DNA of 64,000 nucleotides from Hoeflea marina (GTDB taxonomy: Bacteria > Pseudomonadota > Alphaproteobacteria > Rhizobiales > Rhizobiaceae). The notes below the pieces were generated by a model, which had not been told where the DNA came from, made no database searches, and worked only from the letters and a program-made list of their open reading frames with translations. The DNA lies in assembly GCF_003182275.1 (NCBI RefSeq), contig NZ_QGTR01000002.1, forward strand, positions 372,001 to 436,000. The letters are read 5' to 3'. The position numbers and the translations under genes are program-made. Positions 27,499 through 35,912 of this stretch are shown in pieces; within the stretch, counting starts at the first letter, position 1; each line of letters starts with the position of its first letter.

Positions 27499-28782
27499 TT
27501 ATTTGCCGTGTGCTTTCGCGGCCCGGATCGAGGCTTCGAGGATGCCGAGCGCCTCGCTGAAAATGTCGTCCTGGATGGTGATCGGCGCCAGGAAGCGGAC
27601 GACATTGCCGTAGACGCCGCAGGTGAGCAGGATCAACCCGCGCTTGAGCGCCTCGGCCCGCACGGCATTGGCGAAATCGGCGCTCGGCAGCTTCGTGTCC
27701 ACGGAGTTGAATTCGACCGCGTTCATGAAGCCATAGCCGCGGATGTCGGCGATTTCCGGAATGTCGTTGCGCAGGCTCTCGAGGAACTGCTTGAGCCGGT
27801 TGCCGAGCATGTCGGCGCGCTCGCACAGCTTCTCGTCCTCGATCACGTCGAGCACGGCGTGGGCCGCGGCGATGCCGAGCGGGCTGCCGCCATAGGTGCC
27901 GCCGAGCCCGCCTGGCTGCGGCGCGTCCATGATTTCGGCGCGGCCGGTGACGGCGGCAAGCGGGAAGCCGCCGGCGAGGCTCTTGGCCATGGTGGTGATG
28001 TCGGCGACCACGTCGTAGTGCTCCATGGCGAACATCTTGCCGGTGCGGGCAAAGCCCGTCTGCACCTCGTCGACGATCAGCAGCATGCCGTGCCTGTCGC
28101 AGAGGTCGCGGATCTTGCGCATGAAGTCGCGCGGCACGTCGTAGAAGCCGCCTTCGCCCTGCACCGGCTCGATGACGATCGCCGCCACGCGCGACGGATC
28201 GACATCGGCCTTGAACAGCGTTTCCAGCGCCTTGAGCGACTGCTCCGAACTCACCCCGTGCAGCGCCACCGGGAAGGGGGCATGGAAGACGTCGGTGACC
28301 ATGGTGCCGAAGCCCGCCTTGTAGGGGAACACCTTGCCCGTCAGCGACATGCCCATGAAGGTGCGGCCGTGGAAGCCGCCCGAGAAGGCCACGATGGCGT
28401 TGCGCCGGGTGGCCGCGCGGGCGATCTTGACGGCGTTCTCGACCGCTTCCGCGCCGGTGGTGACGAAGATCGTCTTCTTCTCGAAGTCGCCGGGGACGAT
28501 TTTGTTGAGCCGCTCGGCGAGATGCACATAGTTCTCGTAGGGCACCACCTGGTGGCAGGTGTGGGTGAAGCGGTCGATCTGCGCCTTCACCGCCTCGATC
28601 ACGCGCGGATGACGGTGACCGGTGTTGACCACGGCGATGCCGGAGGCGAAGTCGATGTAGCGGTTGCCCTCGATGTCCCAGATCTCGGAATTCTCGGCGC
28701 GGTCGACATAGATCTGCGTCATCATGCCGACGCCCTGGGCGATCGCCTGGGACTTCCGCTCCGCCACCTGGGAATTCTTCAT
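27499..28782 (-). CDS. gabT: 4-aminobutyrate aminotransferase (class III, PLP-dependent)
   Basis: A 427-residue class III aminotransferase, probably converting GABA and 2-oxoglutarate to succinate semialdehyde and glutamate. The PLP lysine is in TTMAKSLAGG, the cofactor aspartate in LLIVDEVQTG, and the phosphate-binding stretch is VTTGAEAVENAVK. ATG 28782 has GGAGG five bases upstream; an ATG at 28794 overlaps that site. Close relatives act on other omega-amino acids, so the substrate is not certain. It is convergent with the PuuR-like regulator gene. Confidence 0.88.
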   Translation of the reverse strand: MKNSQVAERKSQAIAQGVGMMTQIYVDRAENSEIWDIEGNRYIDFASGIAVVNTGHRHPRVIEAVKAQIDRFTHTCHQVVPYENYVHLAERLNKIVPGDFEKKTIFVTTGAEAVENAVKIARAATRRNAIVAFSGGFHGRTFMGMSLTGKVFPYKAGFGTMVTDVFHAPFPVALHGVSSEQSLKALETLFKADVDPSRVAAIVIEPVQGEGGFYDVPRDFMRKIRDLCDRHGMLLIVDEVQTGFARTGKMFAMEHYDVVADITTMAKSLAGGFPLAAVTGRAEIMDAPQPGGLGGTYGGSPLGIAAAHAVLDVIEDEKLCERADMLGNRLKQFLESLRNDIPEIADIRGYGFMNAVEFNSVDTKLPSADFANAVRAEALKRGLILLTCGVYGNVVRFLAPITIQDDIFSEALGILEASIRAAKAHGK

Positions 28783-28969
28783 CTCGTCCTCCATCGGCGC
28801 CCGCGACAGGCACCTGGTTCGACGGAACCCGCTGCAAGGGCTGTTTAGTTTATTGAACAGCTACTCCGCATTCCCGCGCAATGCCAGCGGAATCATCCGT
28901 CCGGGAATGGATGGCGTGCGGGCGAACCATCGCCTTGCGAGCCCGGCGCCGGGCAGCTCGGCCCGAGGA

Positions 28970-29836
28970 TCAGGACTGCCGCTCGGCCGAGAATGCGTTG
29001 CGGATCAGATCGGCGTCGAAATCATCCGGCATGTTGTGATCCACCGCATAGGCGTAGAGCGCCGCCCGCAGGATCGTGTTGAGCGTGGACGACACCAGCG
29101 CCAGCAGGACCATTGACGCGCCGGCGATGATCCACAGCGCGATGGCCGAGGGCGGCGAGCTTTCGAACCGGAAGACGCCGGCAATGGCGATCACCGCCAC
29201 CGCCGTCGCGCCGATGCTGTTGATCACCGACAGGCCCACCACCGAGATCATCGATTCGCCCCAGGCGTGGCGGATGACCAGCAGCGAGCCGCGGACGGCA
29301 TCGATCGGCCCGGTGCGCTCGGAGACCAGCACCGGCACGGCGAAATAGGTGGCCACCGCCCAGCCGGCGCCGAACAGTCCGACCAGAAACCGCATCAGGC
29401 CCCTGGACCGGTTCTCGATCTGGCTCAGGACAAAGCCGACGGTCGAGGTCAAGAGCGCCCAGGCGAAGATCTGCGGCAAGCGCTCGCCGGCGGCGCGCAG
29501 CCCGTCCATCACCGTCGGGTCGCCGCCGGCAAAGCGGATCCGGACGCAGGCGATCAGCGCCGCGTTGAAGAAGATCATCACGAAATAGGCGACGAAGTAG
29601 ATGAGGAACAGCATGATCAGCAGCCTCGGATCGTCGGCTTCGGCCACCTTGCGCGAAAACACCTCGAGCCGTGCCATGATGCTGCCATCGGCGACGGCGG
29701 GGGCGACCGCGATCGCCGACAGCGACGACAGCGCCAGGGCCGACATCAGCGGAAACACCAGCAGTTCCTTGTCGAGCATCAGCACCCGCCAGCAGGCGCC
29801 CACCAGCCGGATCGAATTGGAGAACCTGGCACCCAT
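28970..29836 (-). CDS. Membrane protein, DUF6159-like
   Basis: A 288-residue integral membrane protein with about six hydrophobic segments. The N-terminal RLVGACWRVLMLDKELLVFP and C-terminal STLNTILRAALYAYAVDHNM resemble the DUF6159 family of unknown function. The protein is monocistronic and divergent from the following ABC transporter operon. Nothing in it suggests a catalytic role. Confidence 0.7.
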   Translation of the reverse strand: MGARFSNSIRLVGACWRVLMLDKELLVFPLMSALALSSLSAIAVAPAVADGSIMARLEVFSRKVAEADDPRLLIMLFLIYFVAYFVMIFFNAALIACVRIRFAGGDPTVMDGLRAAGERLPQIFAWALLTSTVGFVLSQIENRSRGLMRFLVGLFGAGWAVATYFAVPVLVSERTGPIDAVRGSLLVIRHAWGESMISVVGLSVINSIGATAVAVIAIAGVFRFESSPPSAIALWIIAGASMVLLALVSSTLNTILRAALYAYAVDHNMPDDFDADLIRNAFSAERQS

Positions 29837-30072
29837 GGCATCGCCCCCGTTTGCCGGAGCGGTGCTGGCGCATCCGCAGCCGGAACTTTCCGTATTTCTA
29901 ATGGGCGAGGCTTAAAATACGGTTTCGCGCCTAAGCGCCGCAAACGGGCAGTGAAATGCGTCTGCGCCTGGCGCGCTGCTGCCGCGCCGACCCGCCCTCC
30001 TTCCGCTCCGCCGCCGCCATTGCCAGGCTTTTTTCGCCATGGTACCGCACGCCCCTGTCGGAGAGTGCTGCC

Positions 30073-31059
30073 ATGAAGAAGCTTGCCTGTCGCGCCGTGT
30101 TGCTGCTCCTGGTCGCGGTCTGCTCACCCCCCGCATCGGCCACCGACGTCATCCGCATCGGCGTCCTGAAGTTCGGCACCGTCAACTGGGAACTCGACAC
30201 GCTCAAGCGTCACGGGCTGGACGCGAGATACGGCCTCGATGTCGAGATGGTCCCTTTCGCCGGCGAGGATGCCACCAATGTCGCCCTGCGCGCCGGCGCC
30301 GTCGACATGATCGTCTCCGACTGGCTCGACGTGTCGCGGGCGCGGACCGCCGGCGACGACCTCGTCTTCGTTCCCTATTCCTCCTCGGTGGGCGCCGTCA
30401 TGGTGCCCGACCGGTCGGGGATCCGGACGCTCGCCGATCTCGCCGGCCGAAAGATCGGTGTCGTCGGCGGCCCGCTCGACAAGAGCTGGCTGTTGATCCA
30501 GGGGCTGGCCCGGCGCGAGGCGGGCATCGACCTCGCCTCCGCCAACGACATTGTCTACGGCGCGCCGCCGCTGCTGGCCGAAAAGGCCCTTCAGGGCGAA
30601 CTCGACGCGGTGCTGACCTACTGGCACTACGCCGCGCGGCTTGAGGCCGAGGGGTTCCGGCGCCTGGTCTCGGCCGAGGACGCCATGCGGGCGCTTGGCG
30701 CATCCGGCCAGGTCTCCGCGCTCGGCTATGTCTTCAGCGAGGCCTGGGCGGGCGGGCACAGCCGCGCCGTCGCGAATTTCGTCAGGGCCTCGCGTGACGC
30801 CAAGGCGCTGCTCGACCACAGCGATGCAGAATGGGACCGGCTGCATGCCGACGGCGTCATCCGGGACGAGGGCCGGGCGCTGGCGGTGCTGCGCCAGCGC
30901 TACCGCGAGGGCATTCCCGACCGCGCCGCCGCCGACGACGAGGCCGACGCGGGCAGGCTCTTTGCGGTGCTCGCGGAGCTGGGCGGCGAGAGGCTTGTCG
31001 GTCCATCGCCGGTGATGGCTCCCGGCACCTACTGGTCCGGGCTGACGGATGATCACTGA
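30073..31059 (+). CDS. NitT/TauT-type ABC transporter substrate-binding protein
   Basis: A periplasmic binding protein of 328 residues with a signal peptide ending near PPASA. It has the SsuA/TauA-like layout: LKFGTVNWELDTLKRHGLD, then ATNVALRAGAVDMIVSDWLD, then GRKIGVVGGPLDKSW. ATG 30073 starts the signal peptide; the upstream in-frame ATG does not. It overlaps the permease gene by 11 bp. The substrate is unknown; family members import sulfonates, nitrate, thiamine precursors or other small molecules. Confidence 0.87.
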   Translation: MKKLACRAVLLLLVAVCSPPASATDVIRIGVLKFGTVNWELDTLKRHGLDARYGLDVEMVPFAGEDATNVALRAGAVDMIVSDWLDVSRARTAGDDLVFVPYSSSVGAVMVPDRSGIRTLADLAGRKIGVVGGPLDKSWLLIQGLARREAGIDLASANDIVYGAPPLLAEKALQGELDAVLTYWHYAARLEAEGFRRLVSAEDAMRALGASGQVSALGYVFSEAWAGGHSRAVANFVRASRDAKALLDHSDAEWDRLHADGVIRDEGRALAVLRQRYREGIPDRAAADDEADAGRLFAVLAELGGERLVGPSPVMAPGTYWSGLTDDH

Positions 31060-31864
31060 GCGCCGCCCATCCCATCGGATGCACGGCCTTGGGGGCTTGG
31101 GGCTTCGGGCGCAGGCGTGGTCTGCCGCCACGTTCCTTGGCTCGCTGGCGGCGCTCGTCTTTATCTGGTGGGCGGCCGCCGGCCTGGCCGGGTCCCGCGC
31201 CTTTCCGCCGCCGCAGGATGTGCTGGCCTTCATTGTGACGGAGGCCGCATCCGGCGAACTCGCCTTTCACCTCGGCATGACGCTGATGCGGGTCGGCGCA
31301 GCCTTCGTGCTCGCCATGACCATCGGCTCGGCGCTCGGCATCGCGCTTGGCCGCCACCGCGGCGCCGATCGCTTCTTCGGCCCCTGGGTGATCCTGTTCC
31401 TCAACATCCCGGCGCTGGTGACCATCGTGCTCGCCTATATCTGGTTCGGCCTCACCGAGGCGGCGGCCATCGGCGCGGTGGCGCTCAACAAGATCCCCAA
31501 TGTTGTCGTCACGCTGCGCGAGGGCGCGCGGGCGCTCGACCCGGCCTACACCGAGATGGCGACCGTCTTCCGCTTCTCGCCGTTCAGGCGTCTCCGCCAT
31601 GTCATCCTGCCGCAACTGCAGCCCTATATCGCCGCCTCGATGCGCTCGGGCATCGCGCTGATCTGGAAGATCGTTCTGGTGGTGGAACTGCTCGGCCGCT
31701 CCAACGGCGTCGGCTTCCAGATCCATCTGCATTTCCAGTATTTCGAGGTCGCCGCCATCCTCGGCTACACCCTGTCCTTTGTGGCGGTGATGCTGGCCGT
31801 CGAACTGCTGCTGCTGCAGCCCTACGAGCGCGCAGCGCGCCGCTGGAGGCCCGGCCATGCTTGA
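31049..31864 (+). CDS. NitT/TauT-type ABC transporter permease
   Basis: A 271-residue membrane permease with about six helices. The EAA loop is seen as LDPAYTEMATVFRFSPFRRLRHVILPQ. It also has the family's VNKIPN-like element, here LNKIPNVVVTL. It overlaps both neighbours (11 bp with the binding-protein gene, 8 bp with the ATPase gene), so the three are translationally coupled. Confidence 0.9.
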   Translation: MITERRPSHRMHGLGGLGLRAQAWSAATFLGSLAALVFIWWAAAGLAGSRAFPPPQDVLAFIVTEAASGELAFHLGMTLMRVGAAFVLAMTIGSALGIALGRHRGADRFFGPWVILFLNIPALVTIVLAYIWFGLTEAAAIGAVALNKIPNVVVTLREGARALDPAYTEMATVFRFSPFRRLRHVILPQLQPYIAASMRSGIALIWKIVLVVELLGRSNGVGFQIHLHFQYFEVAAILGYTLSFVAVMLAVELLLLQPYERAARRWRPGHA

Positions 31865-32567
31865 TGTCGCCATACGCGCCAAGAGCTTCCGGTCGGCCGA
31901 CGGCACGGTGATCGAGGCGGTGGGCGACCTCCGCCTGTCCGTGCCGACCGGGCGCTTCACCTGCCTGGTCGGCCCCTCGGGCTGCGGCAAGACCACGATC
32001 CTGCGGCTGATCCTCGGCCTCGACCGGCACTTTGACGGCGAGATCGCGATCTCGGAGACGGGCGCCGTGGCGGCGGTCTTCCAGGAGCCGCGGCTGCTGC
32101 CCTGGCGCACGGTGGAGGAGAACATCCGGTTGGCGCTTCCCGGCGCGAGCGCCGGCGAGGATCTCTCCGGTCTCTTCCAGACTCTCGGCCTTGCCGGCCT
32201 GGAGACGTTCTACCCGGGCGAACTGTCGCTCGGACTTGCCCGCCGCGCGGCCCTTGCCCGGGCGTTCGCGCTCAGGCCGTCGCTGCTGCTGCTCGACGAG
32301 CCGTTCGTCTCGCTCGACGAGGCGCTGGCGGCCAGGCTGCGCGGGCTGCTGGCCGAGGTCTGGAGCGCGCGGCCGACCACCGTGCTGATGGTGACCCACA
32401 ATCTGCGCGAGGCCGTCGAACTCGCCGACGAGATCGTGCTGCTGACGCCGCGCCCGGCGCGGGTGTCGGGCGTCTATCCGGTCACCGTGCCGCGCAGCCG
32501 CCGCGATGCCGCGACCGTCACGGCGCTGCTCGCCGATCTGACGGCGGCCCATCCCGGCACGGCCTGA
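31857..32567 (+). CDS. NitT/TauT-type ABC transporter ATP-binding protein
   Basis: A 236-residue ATPase with Walker A GPSGCGKTT, Q-loop VFQEPRLLPW, Walker B LLLLDEPFVSLDE and switch histidine MVTHNLREA. The signature motif reads LSLGLARRAALARA, so the second residue of the usual LSGG is kept as Ser but the following Gly is Leu. Both sites of the homodimer would carry this change. The rest is normal, so it may still be active. Confidence 0.9.
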   Translation: MLDVAIRAKSFRSADGTVIEAVGDLRLSVPTGRFTCLVGPSGCGKTTILRLILGLDRHFDGEIAISETGAVAAVFQEPRLLPWRTVEENIRLALPGASAGEDLSGLFQTLGLAGLETFYPGELSLGLARRAALARAFALRPSLLLLDEPFVSLDEALAARLRGLLAEVWSARPTTVLMVTHNLREAVELADEIVLLTPRPARVSGVYPVTVPRSRRDAATVTALLADLTAAHPGTA

Positions 32568-32778
32568 CCCAATACGCCGCGGGCGCGACGCGGATGCCCG
32601 ACGATGACCGCCTGCCGGTGATCTGGACTGAACAGGCTTGCCGGACGTTCCTGCCGTTCATCACGTGGACATGTCTTGAACGATTGCAGCTGAGGGGCGA
32701 TCGCATCGAGGCAACAGCAATTGGCAAAGGCGGGCTACCGGCCGGGACCGCCGTCGCTCACTCGAGAGCCATGCCCCG

Positions 32779-33861
32779 CTATGCATCGTGTGCGGCGGGA
32801 GAGCGTTTCGTCTTCACCAGGATCATCTCGAACAGGGCGCCGCCTCCAGGCGCGCTGCGGTAGCGAAGGCGCCCGCCATGCGCCTCCACGATCGCGCGCA
32901 CGACCGACAGGCCGAGCCCGTTGCCGCCCGGCTCCCGCGGGCCCGCCGGGTCGCCTCGGACGAACGGATCGAAGACGCGGGACGCCATCTCCGGCGAGAG
33001 TCCCGGTCCCTCGTCGGCGACGCCCAGCAGGATTTCGCCGTCGTCCTCGGCGAGACGGATCGTTATCCTGCCCGCGGCCGCATGGCGTCGCGCGTTGGTG
33101 ACGAGCGCCAGCAGGGCCTGGCGGATGCGTGTCGCATCCGCATCAACCACAAGGTCGGCAAGGTCGAGTTCCAGGCGGAAGCCCTTCGCAAGCAGGTCGT
33201 GTGCCATCAATTCGGCCATCTGCGCGATTTCTTGCGCAAGACGTATGGGCTCGATGCGCAGATCCAGATGGCCGCTGTCGGCGAGCGTCACAGTCCGCAG
33301 ATCCTCGACCAGCCGCGCCAGCCCGTCCACCTGCAGGATCAGTCCCTGAAGCGAGCGCTCGTCCGGCTCGAAGACGCCATCGATCATGCCCTGCAGGCGT
33401 CCCTTCAGGATGGTCAGCGGGGTGCGCAGCTCGTGCGCGATCGTGGCGTTCCACAGGGCCATGTCGGCGGCCATGTCCTCAAGGCGCTGCGCCATGGTGT
33501 TGAAATCGTCGATCAGGCCGGCGGTCTCACCCAGAGACCGGTCGCCGGCCGATGCCCGCGCGGTCAGATCGCCCGCGGTGATGCGCCGTGCGCTCCAGGC
33601 AAGCGACTCCAGGGGCTCGAGAATTCGGCCCGCCAGACGCATGGAGACCATTGCAGCGATCGGCAGCGTGACGAGGATCAGCGTGCCCAGGATCGCAAGG
33701 TCGGTGGAGGTCAGCCAGCCGTCCGGTTCCGGCGTGGGGTAGAGGGTGACAATCGCCATGTAAGCGAGATAGGTGCCGAAGAAGACCAGCAGTCCGGCTA
33801 TCACGGTGATGGCAGACATGGCGATGAGTATCTGCCGGCTCAATCCTGCGCGAAAGCCCAT
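32779..33861 (-). CDS. Sensor histidine kinase
   Basis: A 360-residue membrane kinase. Two transmembrane segments (about residues 11-31 and 54-78) flank a short periplasmic loop. Then follow HAMP (RILEPLESLAWSARRITAGD), the phospho-acceptor box (TIAHELRTPL), an N-box (ALVTNARRHA), and G boxes (VADEGPGL, GNGLGLSVV). The start 33861 lies 4 bp past the regulator stop. It is cotranscribed with an OmpR-type regulator and divergent from an RND efflux operon, the arrangement of BaeSR- or AdeRS-like systems that control pumps. Confidence 0.9.
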   Translation of the reverse strand: MGFRAGLSRQILIAMSAITVIAGLLVFFGTYLAYMAIVTLYPTPEPDGWLTSTDLAILGTLILVTLPIAAMVSMRLAGRILEPLESLAWSARRITAGDLTARASAGDRSLGETAGLIDDFNTMAQRLEDMAADMALWNATIAHELRTPLTILKGRLQGMIDGVFEPDERSLQGLILQVDGLARLVEDLRTVTLADSGHLDLRIEPIRLAQEIAQMAELMAHDLLAKGFRLELDLADLVVDADATRIRQALLALVTNARRHAAAGRITIRLAEDDGEILLGVADEGPGLSPEMASRVFDPFVRGDPAGPREPGGNGLGLSVVRAIVEAHGGRLRYRSAPGGGALFEMILVKTKRSPAAHDA

Positions 33862-33865
33862 CACG

Positions 33866-34549
33866 TCACGCCGACAGCCGGTAGCCGACGCCGCGCACGC
33901 CGGGCAGCAGGCCCTGGGCTCCGGTCTGCTCAAGCTTCTTGCGCAGCTTGCTGAGATGGCTGTCCACCGTGCGGTCGAGCGCGTCGGAACCCGGCATGCA
34001 GGCGTCCACCAGTTCACTTCTGGTGAAGACCTTGGTCGGGTTCCGCGCCATGTGGGCCAGGATGCGGAACTCGGTCAGGGTCAGCGACAGCGGGATTGCC
34101 ACGGTCCCGGCCCCGAAGCTTGCCTGATAGGCATCAAGGTCTATCGCGAGATCGCCAACCCTGAGGACGGCCGCATCGCTGGCAAGGCCGGAGCGGCGAA
34201 GGACGGCCTTCGCCCGCGCGACGACCTCGATCGGGTTGAAGGGCTTGACCACGTAATCGTCCGCCCCGATGCGCAGGCCTTGCAGACGGTCGATGTCCTT
34301 GTCGAGCGCGGTGATCATGATCGCCGGCGTGCTGCCCCGGCGTCGCAGTTCCGCCAGCACCTCCCAGCCGTCCATGCGCGGCATGGTGACGTCGAGAAGG
34401 ACAATATCCGGCTTCAGCGCGAGGTGCAGGTCGAGCGCGGTGCGGCCATCGCGTGCCTGGACCGTCCGGAATCCCTCCCGCACTAGATAGGCATCCAGAA
34501 TGGCCGCGATCTCCTCGTCATCCTCGGCGATAAGAACTAGGGCTGTCAT
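33866..34549 (-). CDS. OmpR-family response regulator
   Basis: A 227-residue regulator. The receiver domain has the acidic pair in IAEDDEE, the phospho-acceptor Asp in VLLDVTMPRMDG, and the conserved Lys in YVVKPFNP. A C-terminal winged helix follows (LTLTEFRILAHMARNPTKVF, VDSHLSKLRKKLE). ATG 34549 is the natural start of the receiver; the longer open frame runs into the divergent gene. It probably controls the RND genes across the 167-bp divergent promoter region. Confidence 0.92.
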   Translation of the reverse strand: MTALVLIAEDDEEIAAILDAYLVREGFRTVQARDGRTALDLHLALKPDIVLLDVTMPRMDGWEVLAELRRRGSTPAIMITALDKDIDRLQGLRIGADDYVVKPFNPIEVVARAKAVLRRSGLASDAAVLRVGDLAIDLDAYQASFGAGTVAIPLSLTLTEFRILAHMARNPTKVFTRSELVDACMPGSDALDRTVDSHLSKLRKKLEQTGAQGLLPGVRGVGYRLSA

Positions 34550-34716
34550 GGCGGGCGGTCTCCTTGCCCTATCGATGCCATCTGCCGACAGCGGCGTCGA
34601 GGGCTTTCGGGCCTTCTCCATGAGTTCGCAACCCAACCTCCACACAGACCCAACGCAACGGAGCAATAGAGGGCGCCTCGCACCAGGCGACTGAACACCT
34701 TTCATGGAGAACCGCG

Positions 34717-35901
34717 ATGACGCGCCGACGCCCCTCCCAGATCCTCCTGCCCTTGCTCTCCATGGTCCTGCTTCTCGGCGCCTGCACCGCCGGCGCTGAC
34801 GACCGCCAGGCCGAGGGCGCTGCGGCACGGGCGGAAGCGGCGGCCGAGACGGTGCGCGTCGCCGTTCAGACCGTCCAGCCGCGAAGGGTGGTTGTGTATG
34901 ACGAATTGCCGGGGCGCGTGTCGGCCCTGCGCACCGCCGAGATCCGCCCGCAAGTCACCGGCATCGTACAAAGGGTGCTGTTCACGGAGGGGTCGGAGGT
35001 GTCGGTCGGGCAGCCGTTGTTCCAGATCGATCCCGCAGCACTGGCCGCCGACGTAGAGGCGGCCTCTGCGGTGCAGGCCCGGGCGGAAGCGGACCTCGTC
35101 AACGCAAGACTCAAGCACGAGCGGGTCAAGGCGCTTTCGGCCACGCAGACCGTCAGCGCCGCCGCCCTCGGCGATGCGACGGCCACGCTGGCGCAGGCCC
35201 GGGCGGGCGTGGCCGAGGCCAGGGCCAACCTCACCCGCCGCCAACTCGAACTGTCGCACGCGACCGTCCGAAGCCCCATTGCGGGGCGCATCGGTCAGGC
35301 CCTCACCACCGAAGGCGGCCTGGCTTCCGTCGGCGCCTCGACCGCTCTCGCCGTCGTCCAGCGGATCGACCGCGTCTATCTCGACGTCCGTCAGCCCTCG
35401 ATGATACGGGAGTTGCTGGAGGAGATGCTTGCAAGTGGGCGGAGCAAGGATGCCGCCGCCCTTCCGGTCGACATTCTGACGATCACGGGAAAGCCCTATG
35501 AATTCCAGGGCAAGGTCCTCTACTCCGACAGTACGGTTGACTCCGGCACGGGCAGCATCGCCATGCGCGTGGAGGTGCCAAACCCGTACCGGCAGTTGCT
35601 CCCCGGCATGTATCTGCGCGCCAAAGTACCCAACGCCATCTATCCGGACGCCTTGACGGTGCCGCAAGAGGCTGTGCGTCGGGATCCGTCGGGGCGGGCG
35701 CAGCTTGCGGTCATCGCAAACGACAACACGTCCAGGACCCGCGATGTCGGACTGGGGCCGCTGGTTGATCGCCGGTATGTGATCCTGTCCGGCCTGAAGG
35801 CGGGTGAGACTGTGGTCGTCCAAGGCCAGGATCGCACGGGAGGAGGCCAGCCGTTGGAGCTCGTTCCTTACCAGTCTTCCGCGCCCAAGACCGAAATCTG
35901 A
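34717..35901 (+). CDS. RND efflux periplasmic adaptor, lipoprotein
   Basis: A membrane-fusion protein of 394 residues, AcrA/MexA type. It has a lipoprotein signal (lipobox LGAC, Cys23). A barrel-sandwich half (EIRPQVTGIVQRVLFTEGSE) and an alpha-hairpin (about residues 105-165) follow, then the second barrel-sandwich half (VRSPIAGRIGQALTTEGGL) and the beta-barrel. It links the inner-membrane pump encoded 11 bp downstream to an outer-membrane channel. No outer-membrane factor gene is adjacent, so a TolC-like protein encoded elsewhere would be needed. Confidence 0.92.
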   Translation: MTRRRPSQILLPLLSMVLLLGACTAGADDRQAEGAAARAEAAAETVRVAVQTVQPRRVVVYDELPGRVSALRTAEIRPQVTGIVQRVLFTEGSEVSVGQPLFQIDPAALAADVEAASAVQARAEADLVNARLKHERVKALSATQTVSAAALGDATATLAQARAGVAEARANLTRRQLELSHATVRSPIAGRIGQALTTEGGLASVGASTALAVVQRIDRVYLDVRQPSMIRELLEEMLASGRSKDAAALPVDILTITGKPYEFQGKVLYSDSTVDSGTGSIAMRVEVPNPYRQLLPGMYLRAKVPNAIYPDALTVPQEAVRRDPSGRAQLAVIANDNTSRTRDVGLGPLVDRRYVILSGLKAGETVVVQGQDRTGGGQPLELVPYQSSAPKTEI

Positions 35902-35912
35902 GGACCAGATCC

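Noticed and set aside
32594-32863. 89-codon open frame after the NitT/TauT operon
   Set aside because: It has no convincing ribosome site, overlaps the kinase gene end and shows no family features; the gap 32568-32778 is left as non-coding.
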